A stretch of 64,000 nt of DNA from contig CAWCAW010000007.1 in assembly GCA_963793645.1 (NCBI GenBank), forward strand, positions 248,001 to 312,000, written 5' to 3'. The position numbers and the translations under genes were made by a program. The stretch comes from CAWCAW01 sp963793645. Its GTDB lineage: Bacteria; Actinomycetota; Acidimicrobiia; Acidimicrobiales; UBA8190. Shown here piece by piece: positions 18,003 through 27,045 of this stretch. The first letter of the stretch is position 1. Each line of letters opens with the position of its first letter. The notes beneath the pieces are model-generated. The model was not told the DNA's origin and made no database searches. It worked only from the letters and a program-made list of their open reading frames with translations.

Positions 18003-18842
18003 TCAGGCGCCCGGCGCCACACAGCGAGTGGTCAGGGTACCGATACCTTCGATGGTGCTCGTGATCACGTCCCCCGGCGCCAAGAAGCGCGGCGGCGTGC
18101 GGGCCATGCCGACACCGGCGGGCGTGCCGCTGAAGATCACATCCCCCGGACAAAGCGGCACGATGGCCGACAACTCAGCCACCAGGTGAGCCACGTCGAA
18201 GACGAGCTCTGAGGTCCGGGCCTGCTGGACGACCTCGCCGTTGACGGCGCACCCGATGGCGAGATCGTCAGGATTGTCGAACTCGTCAGCCGTCACCAAC
18301 ACCGGGCCCATGGGGCCGAAACCTGGATATGACTTGCCCAAAGAGAACTGCCGACCCGCCTCGTACTGGACGCGGCGCTCGGAGAGGTCCTGGCCGATGC
18401 TCAGCCCGGCCACGTGGCGCCAGGCGTCCGGTAGCGCCACCTGCTCGGCGCGCACCCCTATCACCACGACGAGCTCGACTTCCCAGTCCACCTGATCGCT
18501 GGGGAGGGCGACCTCGGCGTCGTCGCCGGTCAGGCAGGTGGGGAACTTGGTGAACGTGGCCGGTAGGGCGGGCAGCTCGGTGCCCGATTCGCTCGAATGG
18601 GCTCGGTAGTTCACGGCGATGCCGAAGACCTGGGCGGGGCTCGGTGAGGGGGCGGCGCGGCGCGCCCCTGAGGCTCGACCCGAGGGCCTCTGGGGCCGGG
18701 CCCAGGCCGCGAACGGCTCCCACTGCTCGTACACGGCGTTGAGTCCAGGGCCAAACTCACCCTTCGACGCGCTTGCCACGTCGAGCTCGGCGCCAGCCGC
18801 GCTCACCAAAGTGGCTCGCCCGTCCAAGTTGGCCAGTCGCAT
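18003..18842 (-). CDS. Fumarylacetoacetate hydrolase family protein
   Basis: Protein of 279 residues from an ATG with AGGGGGA upstream. A 70-residue N-terminal segment precedes the FAH barrel, which starts at VFGIAVNYRAHSSE. The metal-binding acidic region lies around DWEVELVVVIG, with LCPGDVIFSGTPAGVG near the C-terminus. Family members cleave C-C bonds or hydrate/decarboxylate oxo-acids in catabolism. The gene begins 25 bp after the canonical pstB stop (restored frame) and ends 31 bp before the serine hydrolase, an unusual tail to a pst operon. Confidence 0.85.
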   Translation of the reverse strand: MRLANLDGRATLVSAAGAELDVASASKGEFGPGLNAVYEQWEPFAAWARPQRPSGRASGARRAAPSPSPAQVFGIAVNYRAHSSESGTELPALPATFTKFPTCLTGDDAEVALPSDQVDWEVELVVVIGVRAEQVALPDAWRHVAGLSIGQDLSERRVQYEAGRQFSLGKSYPGFGPMGPVLVTADEFDNPDDLAIGCAVNGEVVQQARTSELVFDVAHLVAELSAIVPLCPGDVIFSGTPAGVGMARTPPRFLAPGDVITSTIEGIGTLTTRCVAPGA

Positions 18843-18867
18843 GCTCAGTTCCCCCTCATGTGGCTCG

Positions 18868-19726
18868 TCACCCCATCCGTCCGGAGACGTATGCCTGGGT
18901 GCGAGGGTCGCTCGGCGAGTCGAAGATCTGCGCCGTAGTGCCGTACTCGACCAGCTCGCCGGTGCTGCGATCTTCGCCGAGCATGAAGACGGCAGTGAAA
19001 TCCGAGAACGCGCGTGGCTTGGAACATGTTGTGCGTCACCAGACCAATGGTGACATCGACCGACAGGCGGGTAATGAGCTCCTCGATCTTGGCCGTGGCA
19101 ATGGGGTCGAGCGCGGAGCACGGCTCATCCATAAGCAGCACCTCCGGTTCGACGGCCAGGGCGCGGGCGATACACAGGCGCTGTTGCTGCCCCCCCGATA
19201 GCCGCACGGCCGGAGCGTGCAACCGGTCTTTGACCAGGTCCCACAGCGCGGCGTGATGCAAGGCGGCCTCAGCGGCCTCACGTAGCACCGCCTTCGAACG
19301 CACGCCGTTGAGACGGAGTCCCGCCACGACGTTGTCGAAGATGCTCATGGTCGGGAAGGGATTGGGCCGTTGGAAGACCATTCCCACCAGGCTGCGCACG
19401 AACTCGGGCCGGGTATCGCGGGCATAGATGTCGAGATCCCCGACGTGCACTTGGCCGGTGACCTTGCCACCCGTGTCGTCATGAAGACGGTTGATGGTGC
19501 GCAACAACGTGGTCTTGCCGCATCCCGAAGGACCGACCAAGGCGGTGACCTTGTGGGGAGCGAGGTCGAGGTTGACGTCCCCCACCACCCGATGGGCACG
19601 AAAGGCGACGCTCACGTTGCGAAGCGTCACGGCCGCCTCGGCGGTTTCCGACTCCGCCCTGGTCGCCTCCGTGGGCGCGGCGTCGCCGCTCGCAGAGGCA
19701 ACGGTGCCGGGCGTGGGGTCGTTCAT
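18868..19726 (-). pseudogene. pstB: pstB, phosphate ABC transporter ATPase, with a C-terminal frameshift
   Basis: The start at 19726 (AGGAGA site, ATGA overlap with pstA) opens a normal PstB: Walker A GPSGCGKTT, VFQRPNPFPTMSIFDNV, signature LSGGQQQRLCIARAL and Walker B LLMDEPCSALDP. After THNMFQATRV the frame is lost at about 19006-19008. Removing one base gives SDFTAVFML, GELVEYGTTAQIF and DPRTQAYVSGRMG, the standard PstB ending, with a stop at 18868. PstB powers phosphate import at the inner face of the membrane. The 3' end is fully conserved in the other frame, so sequence error is the likeliest explanation. Confidence 0.85.
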
Positions 19727-20664
19727 TTCGTTCTCCTGTTGAGACCGGCAGCCACCATCCGCGCCGCCACGCTGAGGACGAGCACAAAGGCAAGGAGCAC
19801 GAAGGCGGTTCCCCAGGCAATCTGCTGCGCGGCTGGTTGCGCCTGGGTGCCGTCGGTGTAGATGACCAGCGACATCGCCGAGGTGGGCTCGAAAGGTGAC
19901 AAATTCCACAGCTGGCTGCCGATGGCGGTGAACAGCAGCGGGGCCGTCTCCCCCACCACGCGCGCCAGTGCCAACAAGTTGCCGGTCACCAGCCCAGGCA
20001 GCGCCCCGCGCAGCACCACCGATCGCACCACGCGCGGACGGCGGATGCCGAGGGCGAGCCCGGCTTCCCACAAGTCGCGTGGCACCGCTCGCATAGCCGC
20101 TTCACTCGAGCGGATCACGATGGGCAACATCAGCACGGCCAGGGCGAAGCTGCCGGCCAGCGCCGAGAAATGCAGGAACGGGGCCACCACGACCGCGTAG
20201 GCGAAGATACCGATGGCAATGGACGGGATGCCGGCGAGAACGTCAGCGCCGAAGCGCACGGCGCCGGCAATCGGCCCCCGGCGCTCGAGCAAGAACAGCG
20301 CGCAGGCGATCCCCACCGGTACCGCCATGACCGCAGCCAGGCCGACGATGATCCCGGTGCCGACGATGGCGTTGGAGATGCCCCCGCCGGGGATCCCCGG
20401 CGGCGTGGGCACCTTGGTGAAGAAATCCACCGACAGTGCCTTGACGCCCCGAGCTGTCGTGTAGGCCGCCAACGCCACCAGAGGGGCAAGCGAGATGCCC
20501 ACCCCCACTGCACACAACCCGATGGCCAGCCCACCGAGCAAGCGGCGCCGGCCCAACGAGCGACGCGCCCGCGATCGCACCAACAGACGGCGGGCGGCGG
20601 CAACCTCGGGGGCCACCGACGGCGGCAGGGAGGACGGCGGCATCGATGCAGTGGTCTCGGCCAT
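19723..20664 (-). CDS. pstA: Phosphate ABC transporter permease PstA
   Basis: Protein of 313 residues with about six membrane helices and the inner-membrane permease signature around EAGLALGIRRPRVVRSVVL (EAA loop). ADVLAGIPSIAIGIFAY and ARVVGETAPLLFTA are characteristic of PstA. It pairs with PstC to form the phosphate channel. The start is 3 bp downstream of the pstC stop and its stop overlaps the pstB start (ATGA), so pstCAB are co-translated. Confidence 0.93.
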   Translation of the reverse strand: MAETTASMPPSSLPPSVAPEVAAARRLLVRSRARRSLGRRRLLGGLAIGLCAVGVGISLAPLVALAAYTTARGVKALSVDFFTKVPTPPGIPGGGISNAIVGTGIIVGLAAVMAVPVGIACALFLLERRGPIAGAVRFGADVLAGIPSIAIGIFAYAVVVAPFLHFSALAGSFALAVLMLPIVIRSSEAAMRAVPRDLWEAGLALGIRRPRVVRSVVLRGALPGLVTGNLLALARVVGETAPLLFTAIGSQLWNLSPFEPTSAMSLVIYTDGTQAQPAAQQIAWGTAFVLLAFVLVLSVAARMVAAGLNRRTK

Positions 20665-20667
20665 GGC

Positions 20668-21663
20668 TCAGGCTTCCTCGGGCCGGATGCGGCGGCGCAG
20701 CAGAAGCTGCCCGCCGGCATTCACCACGGCCGTGATGAGCACGAGGACGACGACCAAGGCGATCACCGAGCTGCGTTCGAGACCAGGCGTGGCCTCGGCG
20801 AAGTTGTTGATGATGGCCGACCCCAATGTGGCACTGGGAGCCAGTAAAGAATGGGGCAACAGATAGGTGTTGCCGATGACCATGGCCACGGCAATGGACT
20901 CCCCCAGCGCACGCCCCATGGCCAAGGTGACGGCCGCTTCGATACCGCTACGGGCGCCGGGCACGACGGCGGTGCGCACCACTTGCCAGCGCGTGGCACC
21001 CAAGGCGCGTGCCGCCTCGCGATCAGCGACGGCGACGGCCGCCATGGCCGCACGCGACAGCGCCACGATGGTGGGAAGGATCATCACCGCCAGCACGACG
21101 CCGGCGAGCAAGATGCCCGGTCCATAGGCAGGGCCGTGAAAAAACCATTCCAGCACGGGCACCTTCTTCAGAAACGGCTCCACGTGGCGGGCGAAGGCCG
21201 GGCTCAACACGAGCAAGCCCCACAGGCCCACCACGATGCTCGGCACCGCCGCGATGAGGTCGATGGCCACCGACAGCGGGGCCGCCAGCCACCGCGGGGC
21301 CAGCTCGGAGAGCATGGCGGCCGTACCTACGCCGATGGGCACCGCCAAGACGATGGCCACCGCCGTGGTGAGCAACGTGCCCACGATGAAAATGCCGGCG
21401 CCGTAGCGCTGATGCGACGGGTCCCACGTCCCGGACCAGAAAAACCCGAGACCGCTGTGGGCAAAGGCGCTACTCGACGACATGAGCAGGCTGACCAGCA
21501 ACGCCACCACGATGGCGGCGAACAAAGCAGCCGCTGCCCAGCGCATCGTGGCGTAGAGACGCCCGCCGGGGCGCCGCAGGCGGCGGGCCAGGCCGTCGCG
21601 CACGCCGGGGACGCGCGTCAGGTGCTCGGGAGGAATCTCCTCCAGCAGCGAGTCGCCGACCAC
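20668..21663 (-). CDS. pstC: Phosphate ABC transporter permease PstC
   Basis: Protein of 331 residues. A cytoplasmic N-terminus of about 40 residues precedes six helices; GLGFFWSGTWDPSHQRYG and DLIAAVPSIVVGLWGL are typical of PstC, with the EAA loop at EAARALGATRWQVVRTAVV and ALGESIAVAMVIGN. It is the second gene of the canonical pst operon, 51 bp after pstS. Its partner pstA follows after 3 bp. Confidence 0.93.
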   Translation of the reverse strand: MVGDSLLEEIPPEHLTRVPGVRDGLARRLRRPGGRLYATMRWAAAALFAAIVVALLVSLLMSSSSAFAHSGLGFFWSGTWDPSHQRYGAGIFIVGTLLTTAVAIVLAVPIGVGTAAMLSELAPRWLAAPLSVAIDLIAAVPSIVVGLWGLLVLSPAFARHVEPFLKKVPVLEWFFHGPAYGPGILLAGVVLAVMILPTIVALSRAAMAAVAVADREAARALGATRWQVVRTAVVPGARSGIEAAVTLAMGRALGESIAVAMVIGNTYLLPHSLLAPSATLGSAIINNFAEATPGLERSSVIALVVVLVLITAVVNAGGQLLLRRRIRPEEA

Positions 21664-21714
21664 GGGCGAGAGGTTACCGGTGCCCGCCGAGACGGCCGGG
21701 CTACCTGACGACCG

Positions 21715-23064
21715 TCAACTGGTGAACAGTGGTTGGCCGCTCGAGGTATCGAGCTGGAGCAGGGTGTTGTGCGCCAGGGAGACGATGCTCGACGGTAGCG
21801 GGGAGTATCCGAGCGTCGACGCCTGTTGCTGGCCGGTGGTGGTGATCCAGTCGAAGAGCTTGCCCAGCACGATCCCGACGTTGGTGTTGGACTGCTTCTG
21901 GTAGAGCAGGGTCCAGCTGAAGTTGGCCAGCGGGTAGGTGGAGGACCCCGGCCCGTTGACGATGTTGAAGTTGGATGCGCTGACGTTGGTGGCCTGGGAA
22001 CCCGCCGCCGAGATGCTCGAGCTCGAGGGCGTGACGTAGGCGCCTGATGCGTTGAGCACGGCCGCATTGGTGAAGTTCGCCTCCAGCGCGTAGGCGTACT
22101 CGACGAAGCCGATGGCGCCGGGCGTCTGTTGGATATAGCTGGCCACGCCGGAGTTGAGCTGCTCACCGATGCCGACGCTGGTGACCGGCCAATGCGTATT
22201 GGCTGACGTGCCGACCTTGCTGGTCCAAGGCGAGCCACCGGTGTCGATCAGGTACTGGTCGAGGTCGTAGCCGGGGCCCGAAGAGTCGGCGCGGTGCACG
22301 GGGACGATGGCGGTGCCCGGCAGGTTGACATTCGGGTTCAGCGCGGCGATGGCAGCGTTGTTCCACGACGTGATGGTGCCCAAGAAGATGCCGGCCAGGA
22401 TCGACCCGTTGAGCTTCAGACCGCCCGAGACACCGGTGAGGTTGTAGCTCAGGGCCACGCCGCCAAGGTCGATGGGGACCTGCACGATGGGGCCGCCGTT
22501 ACCACTGGCCGGGGTGGCGATGGGTACCTCGGACTGGCCGAACTGCACGGTGTTCTGCTGGATGTCGGTGACGCCCACGCTGCTACCCGCCGGTGAGTAG
22601 TTCACCGTGACGCCCTTGTCGGCCTGGTTGAAGTAGTAAAAGACGCGATCCAACAGTGGGGCCGCCGAGTTGGCGCCTACGCCGGTGAGTTGCTCAGAGG
22701 GCGTCTGGGTGTCACATGACGTGCTGAGCACTCCCCCCGCCGCGCTCGACGAGCACGGGCTCTTGCTCGAGCTCGAGGCCTTGGCCGCCGCCGTCGTCGT
22801 CGTCGAGGCCTTGGCTGCGGTAGTGGTCGTCGTCGTGCCGGAGACCACGGTTGTGGATGTCGACGCCGACGCACTGGTTGTCGTGGTGGTAGAGCTGGTG
22901 GTCTTCTTCTTGGCGGCCGAGGGGGTGGAACTCGAACACGCGGCTGCTACCACGGCGGCGACAACCAAGGTGCCGACCAGCTTCCATTGCGCCGGCACAC
23001 GGCGACGCGAACGGGCGGCGACTCCGGCAGAACGAGAATCAGCGAACTCCTTACCCTGACGCAC
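21715..23064 (-). CDS. pstS: Phosphate ABC transporter substrate-binding lipoprotein PstS
   Basis: Protein of 449 residues from a GTG with a GAGAGGAG site. After an Arg-rich start a helix ends in a lipobox (VVAAACSS), so the protein is lipid-anchored. A Ser/Thr/Ala-rich linker of about 80 residues leads to the binding domain: LTGVGANSAAPLLDRVFYYF, VNYSPAGSSVGV, VQFGQSEVPI and VHRADSSGPGYDLDQYL, containing the usual phosphate-contacting residues. It delivers phosphate to PstCAB. It differs from the two wall-anchored relatives at 47.7-51.0 kb in having a lipobox and no C-terminal sorting signal. Confidence 0.93.
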   Translation of the reverse strand: MRQGKEFADSRSAGVAARSRRRVPAQWKLVGTLVVAAVVAAACSSSTPSAAKKKTTSSTTTTTSASASTSTTVVSGTTTTTTAAKASTTTTAAAKASSSSKSPCSSSAAGGVLSTSCDTQTPSEQLTGVGANSAAPLLDRVFYYFNQADKGVTVNYSPAGSSVGVTDIQQNTVQFGQSEVPIATPASGNGGPIVQVPIDLGGVALSYNLTGVSGGLKLNGSILAGIFLGTITSWNNAAIAALNPNVNLPGTAIVPVHRADSSGPGYDLDQYLIDTGGSPWTSKVGTSANTHWPVTSVGIGEQLNSGVASYIQQTPGAIGFVEYAYALEANFTNAAVLNASGAYVTPSSSSISAAGSQATNVSASNFNIVNGPGSSTYPLANFSWTLLYQKQSNTNVGIVLGKLFDWITTTGQQQASTLGYSPLPSSIVSLAHNTLLQLDTSSGQPLFTS

Positions 23065-23140
23065 GACACTCCTCTCGAGGCGGCGCCTGCGGGGGCTGGG
23101 GCCAGCCGAATACACTTTGTTTTCTAGTGATTTGCTATGA

Positions 23141-23169
23141 ATAGTAGACATTAACGGCGCCGGTGTCAA
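23141..23169 (-). promoter_or_regulatory. Sigma-70-type promoter of the canonical pst operon
   Basis: TTGACA (23164-23169) and TACTAT (23141-23146) on the minus strand are separated by exactly 17 bp, close to consensus. The predicted start point is near 23134, giving a leader of about 70 nt before pstS. No convincing PHO-box repeat array was seen here. Confidence 0.75.
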
Positions 23170-23411
23170 CCGCATGGACGGTGCCGTCCCCCCGACACAT
23201 GGCGAATGGATCGCTCGCAGCGTGCCGGGGGCGGCGGCCAAGCTCGATCACCTCGGGCATCGGGGCGACCCCGACGCCGACCTCGTCGATGGCCACGCCT
23301 GGCGCGCCCCGGACCTGAGGCGTGACCGGGCTCGACGTCAGTGGTGACGCCGGCCGGTGGTGCTCTACGCTGACGGCAACGTCAGCCTTTGAGACTTCGA
23401 GGGAGCACACC
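23170..23411. other. Intergenic region between pstS promoter and cupin gene, with a leader hairpin
   Basis: No gene is recognised in the 347 bp between pstS and the divergent cupin gene. At 23370-23385 the plus strand reads CTGACG-GCAA-CGTCAG: a perfect 6-bp stem closed by a GNRA-type GCAA loop, ending 26 nt before the cupin ATG. It would lie in the cupin leader and could modulate translation or message stability. Confidence 0.5.
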
Positions 23412-23795
23412 ATGGATGTTCGCAGCATCGAGGACGTGGAGCCGGTCGTCGAGCACAACGGCACGGTCCCCGTGTGGTGGTTGGTGAAAGCACGCGAGAT
23501 GCAAGAGATCACCGAGGGTGGTTTCCTCGAGCTCGTCAACGAGTTCGAGGTGGCCGGTGGGGGCTATGTCGACCCCCATTCGCATCCCACCCACGAGTTC
23601 TATTACGTGACGTCGGGGCGCGGCATCATGACCATCGAGGGTGAGGACCGGGCCATCGCCCAAGGCGACTTGGTCCACATCCCGCCCGACAAGGTGCACA
23701 GTCTCAGGCCCATCAGCGACACGGCGCCCATCCACTGCTTCTGCTTCGCGGTGGGAGTCAAGGGTGCCGGCCCCATCGACTACACCAACCACTGA
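23412..23795 (+). CDS. Small cupin-domain protein
   Basis: Protein of 127 residues from an ATG with GAGGGAG upstream. One cupin_2 domain: DPHSHPTHEFYYVTSGRG provides the HxH...E metal ligands and IPPDKVHSLRPI the last His. No catalytic role can be assigned. It ends 8 bp before the copper amine oxidase start, so the two are probably co-transcribed; a role linked to amine catabolism is inferred from that alone. Confidence 0.8.
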   Translation: MDVRSIEDVEPVVEHNGTVPVWWLVKAREMQEITEGGFLELVNEFEVAGGGYVDPHSHPTHEFYYVTSGRGIMTIEGEDRAIAQGDLVHIPPDKVHSLRPISDTAPIHCFCFAVGVKGAGPIDYTNH

Positions 23796-23803
23796 CCGAC
23801 TCG

Positions 23804-25759
23804 GTGACATCTTCGGAGCCCCCCGGGGGCGCAGTCATCGACGAGCGTTCAGCGCCGGCCCGCCCCGATCATCCTTTGGCGGTGCTGACGCCCGAGGAGA
23901 TGGTGGCCGCTGTGGCTTTGGTGAGAGCCGACCGGCGCGTCGGCGACCAACCCCGTTTCGCGTACATCGGTCTGGAGGAACCCACCAAGGACTACCTCCG
24001 ATCGCTCGCCGCCGGTGACGCCGGCGACCGCCAGGTTCGCCTCATGGTGGTGACGGGGCCCGATGCCAATGTCCTCGACATCGTGGTGTCGGTGACCACC
24101 GGCGAGCTCCGTTCGGTGGTCCACCACGACAGCATTCGGCCCGGATTGCTTTTCGAAGAAGCGTTCGGGGCCATCGTGGCATTGCAAGAGCACCCCGATT
24201 GGGCGGCCGCCATGCACCGGCGCGGCATCGTCGACCTCGACTCCGTGCAGATCGACCCTTGGCCGGCGGGATCCTTCGGTGTCGCCCATGAAGAGGGTCG
24301 GCGCATCTGCCGCTGTCTGGGTTACCTCCGCGAAAGCCCCGACGACAACGGTTACGCGCGCCCCATCGAAGGGGTCATCGGCTTCGTCGACATGGGCCGG
24401 GGCGAGGTGCTCGAGGTCCTCGACACCGGCGTGGTCCCTTTCCCTCCCGAGGCGGGCAGCTACTACCCCGAGGACGTCGGGACCATGCGCGACGACCTCA
24501 AGCCCATCAGCATCACCCAGCCCGAGGGGGCCAGCTTCGTGGTCGACGGCAACTTGGTGCGCTGGCAGCGCTGGGAGCTCCGGGTGTCCATGGACCCCGT
24601 CGAAGGCTTGGTCCTCCACCAGGTCGGTTATCGCGACAACGGTGAGCTTCGCCCCATCCTCCACCGGGCCTCGGTGAGCGAGATGGTCGTCCCCTACGGA
24701 GAGCCCGGCGCCCTGCACGGCTGGAAGAACGCCTTTGATGCGGGCGAATGGGGACTCGGTCGGATGGCGAACTCCTTGACCCTGGGATGTGACTGCCTGG
24801 GGCTCATCCACTACTTCGACGCGGTGTGTGCCACCGAGCAAGGTGACCCGTACACGATGGCCAACGCCATCTGCATGCACGAAGAGGATTACGGGATCCT
24901 CTGGAAGCACAACGACATGCGCTCGGGACGCGACGAGGTACGACGGTCGCGACGCTTGGTGGTGAGCTTCATCGCCACCGTGGGCAACTACGAGTACGGG
25001 TTCTACTGGTACTTCTATTTGGACGGCTCGATCCAGTTCGAGGTGAAGCTCACCGGCATCCTGTCCACCATGGCTGTGCCGCCGGGCGAGACCCCGCGCT
25101 TCGCCTCCATGATCGCCCCGCAGCTGGCCGCCCCCTTCCACCAGCATCTGTTCAACGTCCGTCTCGACATGGAGGTCGACGGCACCAACAACGCCCTCTA
25201 CGAGATGGAAGCGCGACCAGTGGCCGCCGGTGCGGACAACCCGTGGGGGAACGCCTTCGAGTCCGTGGCCACGCTCCTCGAGGACGAGAACCAGGCGCGC
25301 CGCTGTGTCGACCCTTCGCGCAGTCGAACGTGGAAGGTCGTCAACCGGCAGTCGGTCAACCGCCTGGGCCAAGCACGCGGCTACTCCCTCATACCGGGTG
25401 CATCGCCCACCTTGCTGGCCGGGGCGGAGTCGAGCGTGGGCAAGCGGGCCACCTTCGCCACCTACAACTTGTGGGCCACCCGTTACGCCCCCGATGAACG
25501 GCGCGCCGCGGGGGACTTTCCGAACCAGCACGCCGGCGGGGACGGGCTGCCTCGATTCATCGCCGGCAACCGCTCCTTGGTCGACGAGGACATCGTGCTG
25601 TGGCACACCTTCGGGGTCACCCACATCCCCCGACCCGAGCAATGGCCCGTCATGCCGGTGGAGTACACCGGGTTCACCTTGGTGCCGGTCGGCTTCTTCG
25701 ATCGCAACCCGGCGCTCGATGTGCCAGCCACCGCGGCGGCGCACTGCCACAGCGAGTAG
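23804..25759 (+). CDS. Copper amine oxidase (topaquinone enzyme)
   Basis: Protein of 651 residues, normal length for a bacterial copper amine oxidase. The topaquinone precursor Tyr is in VGNYEYGFYW (motif N-Y-D/E), the catalytic Asp in FDAGEWGLG, and Cu-ligand His residues in FHQHLFNVRLDM and the later LWHTFGVTHIPRPEQWPVMP. It oxidises primary amines to aldehydes with release of ammonia and hydrogen peroxide. No signal peptide is seen, so it is cytoplasmic as in related actinobacterial tyramine/phenethylamine oxidases. It follows the cupin gene by 8 bp. Confidence 0.93.
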   Translation: MTSSEPPGGAVIDERSAPARPDHPLAVLTPEEMVAAVALVRADRRVGDQPRFAYIGLEEPTKDYLRSLAAGDAGDRQVRLMVVTGPDANVLDIVVSVTTGELRSVVHHDSIRPGLLFEEAFGAIVALQEHPDWAAAMHRRGIVDLDSVQIDPWPAGSFGVAHEEGRRICRCLGYLRESPDDNGYARPIEGVIGFVDMGRGEVLEVLDTGVVPFPPEAGSYYPEDVGTMRDDLKPISITQPEGASFVVDGNLVRWQRWELRVSMDPVEGLVLHQVGYRDNGELRPILHRASVSEMVVPYGEPGALHGWKNAFDAGEWGLGRMANSLTLGCDCLGLIHYFDAVCATEQGDPYTMANAICMHEEDYGILWKHNDMRSGRDEVRRSRRLVVSFIATVGNYEYGFYWYFYLDGSIQFEVKLTGILSTMAVPPGETPRFASMIAPQLAAPFHQHLFNVRLDMEVDGTNNALYEMEARPVAAGADNPWGNAFESVATLLEDENQARRCVDPSRSRTWKVVNRQSVNRLGQARGYSLIPGASPTLLAGAESSVGKRATFATYNLWATRYAPDERRAAGDFPNQHAGGDGLPRFIAGNRSLVDEDIVLWHTFGVTHIPRPEQWPVMPVEYTGFTLVPVGFFDRNPALDVPATAAAHCHSE

Positions 25760-25786
25760 CCGCAGCCCTGCATCTCGAACAGCCGG

Positions 25787-26725
25787 CTACACCTCGAACA
25801 GGGGGTGCTGACTTTCGGCGTGGCTGTAGGGCGCCAGCGCATCGGGCACGTCCTCGTCGGCCCCGCCGTGCACGAGCCGGCTGTGGCTCAGCGCCACGAC
25901 ACCGGCGACAAGGGCACCCAGCGCCAAAATCTCCACGACGAGGTCCACGGGGGCCAGCTGCAGGTGCTCCCCGAAGAGGAACACGCCCAAAAGGCTGGCC
26001 ACCAGGGGGTCGACGATAGTGAACCCCGGCTGCGATGCGGCGAGTGGGCCTGCCGCCAAGGCGTGGGTGGACAGCAGCATCGATGCCGCCCCCACCGCCA
26101 CCAGCACGTAGGGCGACCACGTGGTGAAGATGGCCCCTGCTCCCCCGCCGGTGTGCGAACTGAGCTCCTTGATCACGGCGGCGACGAACCCCCACGCCAA
26201 CCCGGTGGCCACGCCCAACGTGGCCGCCTTGCGCCCGGGTGACGGAGCCCGTCCGCGCAGGGGCGCGTAGGCGACCGCGGCGGCAATGGTGGCCAGCCCG
26301 ACCGCCGAGACACCGGCGAACCACCACAACGGTGCCGACGCGTGCAGCCGCCCACCCGATGGTGACGCCGTGAACAAGAACACGGCCAGGCCGGCCGCCA
26401 TGGCGGCGCCGGCCAGCCAGTCCTTGCGTAGCACGGGGCGCGATCCGATGAGCGCCATGTAGCCGAAGACGAAGAGCAACTCCGACGACAAGATAGGTTG
26501 CACGAGAGCGAGGCCCCCAAAGTGCAGGGCCACGATCTGGAAGACGAATCCGAGGATCAAGCTGGCCACACCGCCCAACCACAGCGGCTGGCGCACGAGG
26601 TACCAGATGAGGCGAAGGCTGAATCCTGATTCGGGTGGTGCCTTGGCCGCCGCCAAACGCTGACACACCGACGATGTGGCCGTGCAGAAGCTAGCGATGA
26701 CGGCCAGCACCACCGCGCTTCTCAT
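25787..26725 (-). CDS. DMT-superfamily (EamA-like) multi-helix transporter
   Basis: About 312 residues with nine to ten predicted membrane helices. The N-terminus (VVLAVIASFCTATSSVCQ) and GLALVQPILSSELLFVFGYM resemble DMT-type permeases of the unassigned actinobacterial group. The C-terminal tail is hydrophilic. The substrate is unknown. The ATG at 26725 has GAGGAA 10 nt upstream; a longer frame to 27049 has no membrane or domain signal and is not preferred. Convergent with the amine oxidase gene. Confidence 0.8.
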   Translation of the reverse strand: MRSAVVLAVIASFCTATSSVCQRLAAAKAPPESGFSLRLIWYLVRQPLWLGGVASLILGFVFQIVALHFGGLALVQPILSSELLFVFGYMALIGSRPVLRKDWLAGAAMAAGLAVFLFTASPSGGRLHASAPLWWFAGVSAVGLATIAAAVAYAPLRGRAPSPGRKAATLGVATGLAWGFVAAVIKELSSHTGGGAGAIFTTWSPYVLVAVGAASMLLSTHALAAGPLAASQPGFTIVDPLVASLLGVFLFGEHLQLAPVDLVVEILALGALVAGVVALSHSRLVHGGADEDVPDALAPYSHAESQHPLFEV

Positions 26726-27045
26726 GACTGTGTATTCCTCGGGACGTGCATCACAAGCCTCGGTGCCGTCCATGGTATGTCGCGTGCTGGGCGCGCTCCA
26801 TACGTCCGCCGCGCTGGTGGAGCGGCGTCCACGCATCGTGAGCGTCTCGTCACGCCACACGTCAAAACGTGTCTGGGCGCGGCGATCGGCGCACCACGTG
26901 CGCGTAACAAGCATCGGAGGTTGCACTGTTTGGCGAACACGCACAAGCGTGGCGGCATTCCCGGTGCTGTGGGGGTGCGGCACCACGTGCCGCGTCGCCT
27001 GGCGCCTGTCGCCTGTCGCCTGTCGCCTGGCGTCGTCTCGCCCTG
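26726..27045. other. 320-bp gap containing a 7-bp tandem repeat
   Basis: No gene is supported. Positions 26994-27028 hold five tandem heptamers (GTCGCCT, GGCGCCT, then GTCGCCT three times), just after the stop of the downstream-reading oxidase gene on the minus strand. This looks like a simple slippage repeat. The DMT transporter promoter should lie in the right part of the gap, but no clear hexamers were found. Confidence 0.6.

Noticed and set aside
23065..23180. PHO box upstream of the canonical pstS
   Set aside because: Only a strong -35/-10 pair is visible; no 11-bp-phased heptamer repeats were convincing.
23849..25750. 633-codon minus-strand open frame opposite the copper amine oxidase
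   Set aside because: The plus strand carries all amine oxidase motifs; the antisense product has no recognisable feature.
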